Below, in pieces: positions 49,593 through 57,896 of a stretch of 64,000 nt of DNA. The notes under the pieces were generated by a model that made no database searches, was not told the origin of the DNA, and saw only the letters and a program-made list of their open reading frames with translations. This DNA is from Paraburkholderia sprentiae WSM5005 (lineage in GTDB: Bacteria > Pseudomonadota > Gammaproteobacteria > Burkholderiales > Burkholderiaceae), in NCBI RefSeq assembly GCF_001865575.2, contig NZ_CP017562.2, positions 1,860,001 to 1,924,000 of the forward strand. The letters are read 5' to 3'. Both the position numbers and the translations under genes were made by a program. How positions within the stretch are numbered: the stretch's first letter is position 1; the number at the start of each line of letters is the position of its first letter.

Positions 49593-50906
49593 GTGAACAA
49601 CAACACGGTCGACGGCGATGAGGCGCCACTACTGGCCCCGCCGACGCAACAGGAAGCGTTTGATGTCGTCATCATCGGTGCAGGGCTCGCTGGCTGTACC
49701 GCCGCGCGACTGTTCGCGTTGGACGGGTTGCATGTCGCGCTTGTGGAACACCACGCCGACATCGCGGCTTTCAAGCAGTTATGCACGCATTTCATCCAGG
49801 CGTCGGCCACGCCCACCCTGCGGCGTCTGGGTCTTGACCAGTTGATTGAGGACGCCGGTGGGTTGCGAAATGGCGTTGATATCTGGACCCGCTATGGCTG
49901 GACCGGTGACGTCGCGCCGCTCGACCAGAATGGTGAACCTGTCTTCGGGTACAACATTCAGCGCCGGACCCTTGATCCGATCCTCCGGCAACTGACGTCG
50001 CATACCCCAGGTGTCACAACCATGTTCGGCTGCGGTGTGCGCGCGCTGGTGAAGCAGGACGGCGTCGTCAGTGGTGTCGAGCTCGGTGGGAGCCGCACGG
50101 GCGTGGTCTCAGCCCCGCTGATCGTTGGCGCGGACGGGCGAAACTCGCCGCTGGCGGCGCTCACCGGCATCCAGCCCGCATCCTCGGAGAACAGCCGCTT
50201 CGGCGCAATTCGCGCTTACCGCGGCGTCACACTGCGGCGCGGAACCTGCTCGCAAATGTGGTTGCGCGGTCCGGAGATCGGCTACGTGTTTCCCAACGAC
50301 GGCGGCGTCACAGTGATTGCCTACATGGCGACCAAGGACAAGCTCGACGGCTTTCGCACCGAGCCGGGCGAGGCACTGGAGCGCAGCATGGCCGGATTTC
50401 CCGATGCCCCTGATCTGTCCGCCGCCGAGCCGGTCGGTAACGCCTTGCTTGTCAAGGACTATCCGAATCTGTGGCGGCCAGCTGCGGTCGGTAACGTCGC
50501 GTTCGTCGGCGATGCGCTGATGAGTATCGATCCCCTGTGGGGCGTCGGTTGCGGCTTCGCATTCCAGACGGCGGAATGGCTGGTTGACACGCTTACCCCC
50601 GCGCTACGGCAGGGGCGCCCGATTTCGCCCGCGCTGCAGCGTTATGCAAAACGTGTTTCACGCCAACTCCGCGGCCATCGCTTCCTGATTCTCGACTATG
50701 CGCGCCGGCATGGATTCAACGCCATCGAACGGCTCACTTTCTCGGCTGCCGCGAAGGACACTGCAGCGTCAAGACATCTGCATGCCTTTGGCGCACGCAT
50801 TATCGGTCCTGCCAAATTCCTTTCCCCCGGCGCTCTGGTAAGGGCGGCGTGGGTCGATCTGCGACAGCCCGCCGCGCGCTCTGCGCAACCCGACGCGCCG
50901 GTCTGA
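49593..50906 (+). CDS. FAD-dependent monooxygenase/oxidoreductase (PHBH fold)
   Basis: 437 residues from a GTG at 49593, preceded by GAGAAG. N-terminal dinucleotide fold VVIIGAGLAGCTAARLFALD; the middle VGADGRNSPLAALTG matches the DG motif; the C-terminal GDALMSIDPLWGVGCGFAFQ is the second FAD-binding GD motif. The overall look is of flavin hydroxylases and geranylgeranyl-reductase/halogenase-like enzymes; the halogenase WxWxIP motif is not seen. A truncated alpha/beta hydrolase follows 43 bases downstream, so this was probably the first step of a ring-cleavage or ester pathway now interrupted by IS elements. The upstream edge is IS21 debris, so its native promoter may be lost. Confidence 0.85.
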   Translation: MNNNTVDGDEAPLLAPPTQQEAFDVVIIGAGLAGCTAARLFALDGLHVALVEHHADIAAFKQLCTHFIQASATPTLRRLGLDQLIEDAGGLRNGVDIWTRYGWTGDVAPLDQNGEPVFGYNIQRRTLDPILRQLTSHTPGVTTMFGCGVRALVKQDGVVSGVELGGSRTGVVSAPLIVGADGRNSPLAALTGIQPASSENSRFGAIRAYRGVTLRRGTCSQMWLRGPEIGYVFPNDGGVTVIAYMATKDKLDGFRTEPGEALERSMAGFPDAPDLSAAEPVGNALLVKDYPNLWRPAAVGNVAFVGDALMSIDPLWGVGCGFAFQTAEWLVDTLTPALRQGRPISPALQRYAKRVSRQLRGHRFLILDYARRHGFNAIERLTFSAAAKDTAASRHLHAFGARIIGPAKFLSPGALVRAAWVDLRQPAARSAQPDAPV

Positions 50907-50949
50907 CCGGCAGGTTCGCGTCGGTTTACATTTGCCACCCTGGAGACGC

Positions 50950-51183
50950 ATGAAAGAGACATCAGTCCGCGTCGACGGGATCCGCTCTCCCCTGTTGGAG
51001 GCTGGGCCGCGCGGAGCCGACGAGGGCTGTCGTTTTCGTGCACGGTTCGGCCGCGCCGTCGCCATGGACATGCCGGGTTTCGGCGCTGCGGACAAAGCTG
51101 AACGTTTCGACTACAGCGTGCCTGGCTACTCGCGCCACCTAGGCCGGCTGCTGGCCGAGTGCGATGTCCGACATGCTCACCTC
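50950..51183 (+). pseudogene. Alpha/beta hydrolase, internally deleted and truncated by an IS6-family element
   Basis: Begins MKETSVRVDGIRSPLLEAGP. One base out of frame the next DNA reads AVVFVHGSA, the oxyanion-hole strand of alpha/beta hydrolases; back in the first frame comes AVAMDMPGFGAADKAERFDY, the following conserved block. The usual 15 or so intervening residues are missing, implying an internal deletion plus frameshift. Homology stops at the IS end at 51184, removing the catalytic Ser, Asp and His. It was presumably in operon with the flavin monooxygenase. Confidence 0.75.
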
Positions 51184-52015
51184 GGGCTTTGTCAACTTGC
51201 CGGTAGCGAGACGAAATGGTGGCAGAGGTCATCATTGCTCAGCAAGCATTCGACGGATTCTGGGTGAGGTCGGTGAATTCATGCCACGCAGCGAATCGGG
51301 CCGCGAGGTGTTTGCGATAGAGCGAAGCACGCAGCAGATGCCGCTTGAGCGTGAAATGCTGCCGTATCGGACCGAAACACGAGAGGAATGCCTGCGTGCG
51401 TTTGCAGTCGCGAAATCCCCGCATGCGACGCTCGCGTTCCCGCGTAGGTTGGTGGCTGTTCTCCGCTCGGTTATTCACGCGCGCCGCGGCTTTAACGAAG
51501 ACGTGTTTGACGTTCGCCAATTCCGGAATGTCGGCCTTTGCGGCCGGGTAGCTGCGCAACTGGTCGGTCACGATCTTGCGCGGCACCGGGCATGAGCGAA
51601 GTACGCGGTTGAAGAAACGTTTGGCTGCAGCCTTGTCACGCCGCTTCTGCAACAGGATCTCGAGTTCGGCACCATGCTCATCGACGGCCCGCCACAGCAG
51701 GTATGGCTCACCGCGCAGCGTCACGAACATCTCATCGAGATGCCAGATGCTGCCCGGCTTGCGGCGCGCAACCTTGACGCGATGCGCGAAGCCCACGCCG
51801 AACTTGTCGCACCATCGGCGGATCGTCTCGTAGCTCACCACCACGCCGCGTTCGAACAGCAATTCCTCGATATCGCGCAAGCTCAGTTGGAAGCGGAAAT
51901 ACCAACGCACCGCGAAACTGATGACTGCGGCGGGAAAGCGGTGACCGTGATAGAGCGAGTTCGTCTTTTTCATCGCGACATCTTACGCGACCGCCACGGT
52001 AAGGTGACAACGCCC
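51184..52015 (-). mobile_element. IS6-family insertion sequence, apparently intact (832 bp)
   Basis: Ends are defined by imperfect terminal inverted repeats: GGGCTTTGTCAACTTGCCGG at the left and, on the other strand, GGGCGTTGTCACCTTACCGT at the right. Between them is one intact transposase gene. The 8 bases outside the two ends (CTCACCTC and TGGAGAGA) do not match, so no target duplication remains, as is common after IS6-type replicative deletions or cointegrates. It truncates the hydrolase gene on its left. Confidence 0.85.
51239..51973 (-). CDS. IS6-family transposase
   Basis: 244 residues, full length. The N-terminal part has a helix-turn-helix (FRFQLSLRDIEELLFERG, then VSYETIRRW), and the DDE catalytic triad is intact: D80 in IWHLDEMFVTL, D137 in IVTDQLRSYP and E171 in NRAENSHQPTRERERRM, with the 33-residue D-E spacing of the family. 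It catalyses replicative transposition through cointegrates. It is related to, but not identical with, the broken copy at 56465-57198. Confidence 0.95.
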   Translation of the reverse strand: MKKTNSLYHGHRFPAAVISFAVRWYFRFQLSLRDIEELLFERGVVVSYETIRRWCDKFGVGFAHRVKVARRKPGSIWHLDEMFVTLRGEPYLLWRAVDEHGAELEILLQKRRDKAAAKRFFNRVLRSCPVPRKIVTDQLRSYPAAKADIPELANVKHVFVKAAARVNNRAENSHQPTRERERRMRGFRDCKRTQAFLSCFGPIRQHFTLKRHLLRASLYRKHLAARFAAWHEFTDLTQNPSNAC

Positions 52016-52329
52016 TGGAGAGACACGCGTCCTGCGGACGCGGTACGGCAGAAGCGCAGTGAAGTTACGGTGCGCCCGAACGACGCGACAGTCGCCAGTG
52101 ACTTGACGCGTGGCGCGCGGCCCGCGAGGCCCGTCGGAACTGGTAGTGTCGCGCGGTTCCTGCTGGACCATCAGAACGGCTGCGCTGTTCTGGCGACGCT
52201 TGGCCCTTCGCGCGTCCGTCGCTCATTTATCGCGGCAGCGAATCGCCAGTTGCGTAGTCGAAAGGCGGCGGTGTCGCGTCGACGTGAGCCTGGAGCGGTG
52301 TCGACGCCGCGTGCAACCCGCTGTCACTG
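52016..52329. other. Intergenic, nothing recognised
   Basis: Between the IS right end and a small exported protein. It contains a small GC hairpin (CGCGTCC and GGACGCG arms around 52027-52043) without a T-run, and no coding frame that I can support. Confidence 0.3.
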
Positions 52330-52644
52330 CTACTGGCTGTTTTGCCCGGGGCCGTTCCGTGGTCGGTTGACGTCGCTGTTCGCGCCACTCCGGGTACCCA
52401 TATTCAGACCATTGGCCTTGCCGCGGTTCGAATGTCCCGTCGACCGGCTACTGCGCGCTTCACCGACGCCATTGCCAGTGACATCCCGAGGACCGTCTGC
52501 CTTGCCGTTCGGGGCCTTCGTCAAACCGGCGCCGGCACCGGGCGTTGCCGTCCCCGCAGCGGTGCCGCCGGCTTGTGCGTATGCTACGGCCGACAGGGCG
52601 ACCGCGAGAACTGAAGCGCAAAATGTTTTACCGATGACTTTCAT
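52330..52644 (-). CDS. Small exported low-complexity protein
   Basis: 104 residues from the ATG at 52642-52644 with GGGGGAG upstream. Signal peptide GKTFCASVLAVALSAVAYAQ; the mature part is rich in Gly, Asn, Ser, Arg and Thr (GTAAGTATPGAGAGL, then RSTGHSNRGKANGLNMG) with no cysteines and little predicted structure. No function recognised. It resembles the exported protein at 54110-54406 in design (same size range, Gly-rich mature start). Confidence 0.65.
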   Translation of the reverse strand: MKVIGKTFCASVLAVALSAVAYAQAGGTAAGTATPGAGAGLTKAPNGKADGPRDVTGNGVGEARSSRSTGHSNRGKANGLNMGTRSGANSDVNRPRNGPGQNSQ

Positions 52645-53439
52645 GGCTCCCCCGGGAAGAAGATGTCTCGTGCAAGCGTCTGCCGCCCACATGTCCTTAG
52701 GTGGCGCATAGTTCGTGCCTTGGGTCGCTGATTGTTTGCGGTTCGCAACGCAAAACGGCCCCCGAGCATCTGCTGGAAAAAGCGCGCAGTCTTCGCAGGT
52801 CGCGCCTGCAGTACGCGGGTCTTGCAGGGACCGGGTGCACAGCCACCTCGCATGAAGATGCAGACCGCTGCCGCCATCGATGCGCCATCACCATCGGCCG
52901 ACTTCGCCCCACGGGCCGCCTGCGCATTGTCGCTATTGATATTCGTGCAGTAGTGGGAGGAACACACGTCGATGTTTGTCCCATTCCTTGGTATCCCGGG
53001 TCCTTGCAATTTTTCGCCGCCGAAAACTCACTCGTTGTCTGCTCCTGTCGCCAGATTGCTTTGCCTGCGCGTTGCGGAGTCCCGTGAAATGCTGATTGCG
53101 CTCGGTGAACTAGCCGTCAATTGCCCACTTCGCAGCATCTGCGCAAGCGTAGCCACTATCCTGGAGGATGAGCTGCGTCATGCCACTGAAGAACCGACTC
53201 GACGACATTCACGAATCGCGCACTTGCGGGCGAGCGTACCCGTCCCAGAACAGGCTGACGACGCGATTGCGCTCACTCCATTGTGGTCAAGGATAGGGCA
53301 GATATAGCGTCGCCAAGAAGCCTTGACAGCTTGTGTCTCGACTCATTTCCTTCGTGCGGGCCTCACGCGCGCATCGACGGCTGCGCGACCGGCGCGTTGC
53401 GCACCATTTCGACAGATAGGAGTGTCACCGGTCAGCACC
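52645..53439. other. Long gap without a supported gene
   Basis: Nearly 800 bases between two exported-protein loci. Several frames are open but none has a good start site, coding composition and recognisable product together. Probably debris like the pseudogene that follows. Confidence 0.35.
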
Positions 53440-54033
53440 TTACTGAGGAGCGGTCCCAACCCGCGCAACCGAAGTTGCGCGGGCAGCGACGAATTTCGCG
53501 CGGACCGGAGTCACCGATTTTTAGACCAAGAGAACAATCTGGGGCAACGTCGAATTCCTCAGTTAGAGTCGGGCCGCGCAATGTGACCTCCCGTTTCTTC
53601 CGGTCGATTTTTAGCACCGTCGCCAGCAACTCCACGCTTCGGGTCGAATTGGCTTCGCCATCCTGTGTTGGCTGCATAAGTTCGGTTTCGAGTCGCTCGC
53701 GGATGCCACTCGATGCGGCCCTGGCCAGATGCGTCGGAATTGCGTTTCCATATGCGATTTCACCGTGTCCCGCAAGTGAAATTCTGTGACGTCTGGGCTG
53801 ATTTCAATCACGGCCATTTCGCCGCGCGTGTCGCGCAAGGTCACGCTGTTGTGTAGCGTGTCTATCCCCGTGATGCGTGCCTGAATATGTCGTAGCGCGC
53901 TGACACCGGCTGCTTGGCCTGACGTCCGGAAGCTAGCGTCCTGGGAAAAGGCCGGCGGAAGTAAAGCCGGGCCAACCAGGATAACCGCAGCGACGATGCA
54001 GAAGCCGGAGGCGCGCGTTCTGTATTCACTCAT
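53440..54033 (-). pseudogene. Exported protein pseudogene with two frameshifts
   Basis: Starts at 54033 with a signal peptide (CIVAAVILVGPALLPPAFSQ) and continues ARITGIDTLHNSVTLRDTRG and SPDVTEFHLRDTVK. There the frame breaks; one base over it resumes with YGNAIPTHLARAASSGIRER and SVELLATVLKIDRKKREVTL. It breaks again after LKIGDS, and a second shift recovers VRAKFVAARATSVARVGTAP before a TAA at 53440-53442. The reconstructed protein of roughly 195 residues looks like a periplasmic beta-barrel-type protein with two repeats of an R-V-x-x-ID-x-x-x-VTLR motif. Two independent frameshifts argue against a sequencing slip. Confidence 0.7.
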
Positions 54034-54109
54034 GTCCGCTTCCTCCCCGGTTTCCTAAGCGGGAGCTTACCTCTCGGTTGCAGGGGTACGTCCCATCAGC
54101 AATCTGCTG

Positions 54110-54406
54110 TCAGTAGGCCTTCTTTATACCGCTGCCCGACGCAGGCGCATCCATTCCTCCTTTCTTCTGCGTCTTCGCCTTCATCTGCTTTTGCGACATG
54201 TCGCCCGACTTTCCCATCGTGTTTGCGCCAGACGCGCCAGATGGTGACTCCGTCGTCCCATTTGCATTCGGCGTTCCCATTCCAGTGCCGCCCTGGCCTG
54301 CACCCGCGCCGCCCCCACCACCCGCTCCCGCACCTTGCGCGTAGGCGGCACCAGATAAGCTCAGAACTAACGCAGAAAACAAGAATCCTCTCGCAGCGAC
54401 TCGCAT
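54110..54406 (-). CDS. Small exported Gly-rich protein
   Basis: 98 residues from the ATG at 54404-54406 with GAGGGAG upstream; a longer frame exists but lacks a signal. Signal peptide GFLFSALVLSLSGAAYAQ; then a Gly/Ala run (GAGAGGGGGAGAGQGGTGMG), a Ser/Thr/Asn part, and a basic tail (KQMKAKTQKKGGMDAPAS) ending KKAY. No family recognised. Similar in plan to 52330-52644; such small exported proteins are frequent in Burkholderiales genomes. Confidence 0.65.
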   Translation of the reverse strand: MRVAARGFLFSALVLSLSGAAYAQGAGAGGGGGAGAGQGGTGMGTPNANGTTESPSGASGANTMGKSGDMSQKQMKAKTQKKGGMDAPASGSGIKKAY

Positions 54407-54530
54407 GACGGTCTCCCTCGTATGCAAAGCGAAGCTGTAACCCGGATGGGTCCGACCCGCTGCATTGAATAGTGCAATTTCTGTTCCGCTGTTGGCCATG
54501 GCGTGGGTTAGCTATTCCTACGCCTGGCTG

Positions 54531-54773
54531 TTATCGACCTCTCCTTTCAGAGGCGAACATCGCGGTCATGGCGTGCACGGCGCCGGCGAGGCTCAGCGGC
54601 GGCGCGAGCTGCCCGACAACTCGCGCATAGTCTGAGACAAGCGTGTGCGCCGTGTCGTTTGAATAGACGCGAAGGCTGACGACGCCACATTCCCGGGTGA
54701 GGCTATCGACATAAACGATGATTTGACGAGGCTGGCTTATGCGCCCAGTGACGTGCCTCCATTTACCACCGTA
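54531..54773 (-). pseudogene. Open frame of 80 codons without a start, possible gene fragment
   Basis: Bounded by TGA at 54774-54776 and TAA at 54531-54533 on the minus strand. It reads QIIVYVDSLTRECGVVSLRV and DYARVVGQLAPPLSLAGAVH, which looks coding, but no ATG, GTG or TTG precedes the plausible part. It may be the tail of a deleted gene. No family recognised. Confidence 0.3.
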
Positions 54774-55106
54774 TCAGCGGCCCTGCTCACGTTCGTGCTA
54801 TGGCGAGTCACGATGGTGAAGGGTTGGCTTTAGACTACCAGCGAGCGGTTCTGCAGACGATGAGGTCAGGTACCGCTTGGAAGCAGCGTGAATTGAACAG
54901 CCGGGGGCCCGCCAGCAGATATGACACCGTTGCGAGGCAGCGGAGCGCCGCCGACTTTGGCTCACTGGCGGATAAAGCACTCGAACTGGTAAGGAGCAAA
55001 GCGACACCCGGACTGTCGGGGTACCTGAGACCGTCCGGTCAGTTGCCAAGACAGGCGCGTAAGGGACCCCTGCTCTGGCGCCCGCAATTCCATTGGCGCG
55101 CGCCGC
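54774..55106. other. Intergenic, nothing recognised
   Basis: No supported gene, hairpin or repeat was found between the orphan open frame and the DUF2934 gene. Confidence 0.3.
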
Positions 55107-55271
55107 TCAGGCTGCTGTGTCGCCCTCAGATGCTGCCGGTGGCTGGTCCGCACCCAACTGCTGTCGAGCCTTCTCCCAGTACTCGTCCGAGCGCCCTTCG
55201 GGAGAGCCGTCCTTCTCCCACAGATAGAAAGCAAGGATTCGGATTTGTTCTTCAGTGACTGGCACGTCCAT
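55107..55271 (-). CDS. DUF2934 family small protein
   Basis: 54 residues from the ATG at 55269-55271, with an excellent AAGGAGG site upstream. The core QIRILAFYLWEKDGSPEGRS, then DEYWEKARQQL, is the DUF2934 signature (a short helix-turn-helix-like pair with W, G-x-PEG and W). Function of the family is unknown; members are small, soluble, and common in rhizobia and Burkholderiales. Confidence 0.85.
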   Translation of the reverse strand: MDVPVTEEQIRILAFYLWEKDGSPEGRSDEYWEKARQQLGADQPPAASEGDTAA

Positions 55272-55749
55272 CTCAACCTCCTTCAAGAAAGTGGCCCGGG
55301 CGGGCAGGCAATTACGGCTAGTCGATGGTAGCAAAGCGCCTGCTTGATGTCGCTGGTCGTCGGCGACTCACCTCTCAGTCTGGCACGGACCGTGGTTGCC
55401 CGAACGCTCTTCGTTGAGAGCCGACCTCATGTCGCTTTTGCGGCGTCTTCGCCTGGCCTGTTTGATACTGAAACTTCCCCTCGGTTGGGTTAGCCGCCGA
55501 ACAGATTTCGCAGGGTTCCCTTCGGGGCCGGCAACAGGCCAGTCAGCAGCCTTCTGGCGGCCACCTTCGCTCCTTCCGTTCGCCATCAGCATGACATGTT
55601 GCGGACCAACGAAATGCGACAGAAGTCTCCATGTGCCGATGCCCCTGGTTGTCGGCCGTCAATCCGCCATGGTAAAACCGGAATGGCTCGAGTCAGCCGT
55701 CCAGCTGACCGGCGTCCAACACAACACGTCTCTTTGGAAATTCAGCAAA
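55272..55749 (+). other. Upstream region of the cold shock gene
   Basis: 478 bases holding the csp promoter and probably a long leader, as is usual for cspA-type genes. I found no convincing gene; the frame that runs into csp from 55396 lacks features of a real N-terminal extension. Confidence 0.4.
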
Positions 55750-55953
55750 ATGGCAACAGGTACAGTCAAGTGGTTCAACGACGCGAAGGGCTTCGGATTC
55801 ATTACGCCAGATGATGGCGGAGAAGACCTGTTCGCACATTTCTCTGAAGTCCAGGGAAGCGGCTTCAAATCGCTGCAAGAGAGCCAGAAGGTGAGCTTCG
55901 AAGTGAAACAAGGCCAGAAGGGCAAGCAGGCATCGAACATTCAGCCGATGTAG
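55750..55953 (+). CDS. cspA: Cold shock protein (CspA family)
   Basis: 67 residues, standard length. [20 protein letters not shown] carries RNP1 (KGFGFI) and [17 protein letters not shown] carries a DLFAHF form of RNP2 (usual DVFVHF), followed by [19 protein letters not shown]. It is a single-stranded nucleic acid chaperone that melts mRNA structure. The open frame extends 354 bases upstream, but the extension is not part of the family and GGAA sits 10 bases before this ATG. It is followed by a strong terminator. Confidence 0.95.
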   Translation: MATGTVKWFNDAKGFGFITPDDGGEDLFAHFSEVQGSGFKSLQESQKVSFEVKQGQKGKQASNIQPM

Positions 55954-55976
55954 GCGCGGGTCGTCGAATGGTTTGA

Positions 55977-56012
55977 AGCGGATGGCCCGCTCATGCGGGC
56001 CATCCGCTTTTC
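55977..56012 (+). terminator. Rho-independent terminator of the cold shock gene
   Basis: Perfect 14-bp stem (AGCGGATGGCCCGC at 55977-55990 with GCGGGCCATCCGCT at 55995-56008), TCAT loop, then TTT. It is 24 bases after the csp stop. Confidence 0.93.
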
Positions 56013-56191
56013 ACCAGCATCGCCGCTTCCGGCATCGATAACAGACACCGCAAGATGTCACCGACATGACTCCCTGGCGCCTTTGCAACAGTGGTTTACG
56101 AGTGGCATCCGCAAAGTCGTGACGACAAGGGCTCAAAGCGCTGGCGGCCAATATGCAGACGATATACCCGATGGCTTCTTTGGCCCGGGCC

Positions 56192-56269
56192 TATACAATT
56201 ATTGCCACGTCAGCGCCCCCAATGCGTTGCGTGTGTGTTTCGGCCGCAGCGATGTCTGCGGCTTTTTTT
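56192..56269 (+). ncRNA. Candidate small RNA: orphan terminator preceded by a -10-like box
   Basis: At 56243-56269 there is a textbook intrinsic terminator: GCCGCAG and CTGCGGC arms, 6-base loop, then seven T. No protein gene ends just before it; the csp terminator lies 230 bases upstream. A -10-like TATACAAT is at 56192-56199, which would give an RNA of about 60-65 bases starting near 56206. The -35 region is weak. The terminator is convincing, the RNA is a guess. Confidence 0.4.
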
Positions 56270-56422
56270 GCGCATTGCGGTACATGGAACACCGGGCTTT
56301 TCCGAAGTTGTAGCCCGCTGTTGCCGGATGGGCGGCTTCATTTTCGTCAACCCGCACTGCTGGCCGGCCCATTGGCGCCTTCGTTGGCGGGTGTCAACCG
56401 GGAAACTACCTATTAGCGCGAA

Positions 56423-57254
56423 GGGCGTTGTCACGGCAACCAGATATGCAGGCAGAGTCAGACGATGAAGAACTCGAAGCCTCTCTATCACCGCCATCGC
56501 TTTCCGGGCGTCGTCATCAGTTGCGCGGTGCGCTGGTATTTTAGGTTCCAGTTAAGCCTGCGCGACATCGAGGAGTTACTGTTCGAGCGCGGAGTGACCG
56601 TCAGCTATGAGACGATTCGACGCTGGGGCGAGAAGTTCGGCCTGGTTTTGCACATGGTGTCAAAGCAGGTCGGCGCAACCCCGGCAGGACTTGGCATGTG
56701 GATGAGGTGTTCGTAACGCTGCGCGGCGAACCGTACCTGCTGTGGCGGGCAGTTGATCAACACGGCGCCGAACTCGATGTCCTGCTGCAGAAGCGTCGCG
56801 ACAAGGCCGCAGCCAGGCGGTTTTTCAAGCGCGTGCTGGCCTCTTGTTCCGAGGTGCCACGCAAGATCGTGACCGACCAGTTGCGCAGCTATCCGGCAGC
56901 GAAGGCCGAAATACCTGAGCTCGCCACCGTCAAACATGTCTTGGTCAAGGCTGGTGCCCGGGTGAACAACCGGGCCGAAAATAGTCATCAGCCCACGCGT
57001 GAACGCAAGCGGCGCATGCGAGGCTTCCGTGATCCTGACCGCACTCAGGCTTTCCTGTCGAGCTTCGGCCTGATCCGGCAACACTTCGCGATCAAACGAC
57101 ATCTGCTTCGGGCGTCACTCTACCGAAAGCAGCTCGCCGCGCGCTTTGAGGCATGGCATCGCTACACTGATCTCACCCAAGATCCGTCCGCATTTTGAGC
57201 ATGAGCGATTCCTCTCGGCTACCTTGTCGTCAGTCTTTTAACTTGACAGCGCCC
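56423..57254 (+). mobile_element. IS6-family insertion sequence, defective (832 bp)
   Basis: Ends are marked by inverted repeats GGGCGTTGTCACGG (56423 onward) and, on the other strand, GGGCGCTGTCAAGT (ending at 57254). Same length as the copy at 51184-52015 but opposite orientation and diverged sequence. Flanking 8-base sequences (AGCGCGAA and TCAATACT) do not match. Its transposase is frameshifted. Confidence 0.85.
56465..57198 (+). pseudogene. IS6-family transposase, frameshifted
   Basis: The first part (from ATG 56465) reads FRFQLSLRDIEELLFERGVT then drifts out of frame after GATPAG and stops at 56714-56716. The correct continuation, TWHVDEVFVTLRGEP, lies in another frame and runs to 57198 with D, D and E residues present (VDEVF, IVTDQL, NRAENSHQ). 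A one-base loss near 56687-56692 explains it. Confidence 0.9.
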
Positions 57255-57896
57255 TCAATACTGAGGAAACACCGCCAGACGACCCTGGGCGGCGATGCCC
57301 CCGCGTCTGAAGCAAGCTCGCATGCAAGAACTGTATGTAGTTTGCGGCACAGTTCTGAGTGGGTTAACCCTAATTGAGCTGCATGCCGGCGCAAGCCAAC
57401 CGCCCGATCCCACGCACAATGAGCGCAATCGCAAGTTCGTCGTTGTTGTCCTTATGACCGCGCAAATCAATAGAATTGCGCGATGCTTCCGGCCGCTGAG
57501 CGTATCACCTGCCAACGTCAGCTAAGGCCGATGACCCGTTTGTGGCCTTCGCCAAACGAATGTCCGCTCCACTTTGCGATGAGCCGTTGATGCTTCGGTA
57601 TGCCGACAGTCACCTCAGGGTCGTCGGCGTCTATTCGATTTTTCTGAGATCGGTCATTCAAGTTCGGCAAACCATTTGCGTGGCTCGAAAGGCCGGATCG
57701 GCCGATCAGCCGATCAGCGAACCTGCCGCCAGCGCCCGGTGCCGTCGGCCCGCCATCGCGGCCGGAACTTCATGACATTTGGCGACATAGTTTCCGCATG
57801 GTTTTTAGCCGGGCAGCCCACTACATTAGCTTCACCTGACGTGATAGCGGCGTTTTCCCGAACCGACGCGTCCCATCAACCCGTTATCCGCCCATC
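57255..57896. other. Gap without a supported gene; small palindrome
   Basis: 642 bases between the IS and the sterol-desaturase-like gene. Open frames are present but none with a recognisable product. At 57696-57707 is a perfect 12-base palindrome (GATCGGCCGATC), partly overlapping a short direct repeat GCCGATCA at 57701-57718. The desaturase promoter should be at the right end. Confidence 0.35.

Noticed and set aside
55396..55749. N-terminal extension of the cold shock protein by 118 residues
   Set aside because: CspA-family proteins of about 67 residues start exactly at MATGTVKWF; the extension has no motif and corresponds to the leader region.
57295..57525. 76-codon plus-strand frame after the defective IS6 copy
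   Set aside because: No signal peptide, domain or good start site; region looks like non-coding debris.
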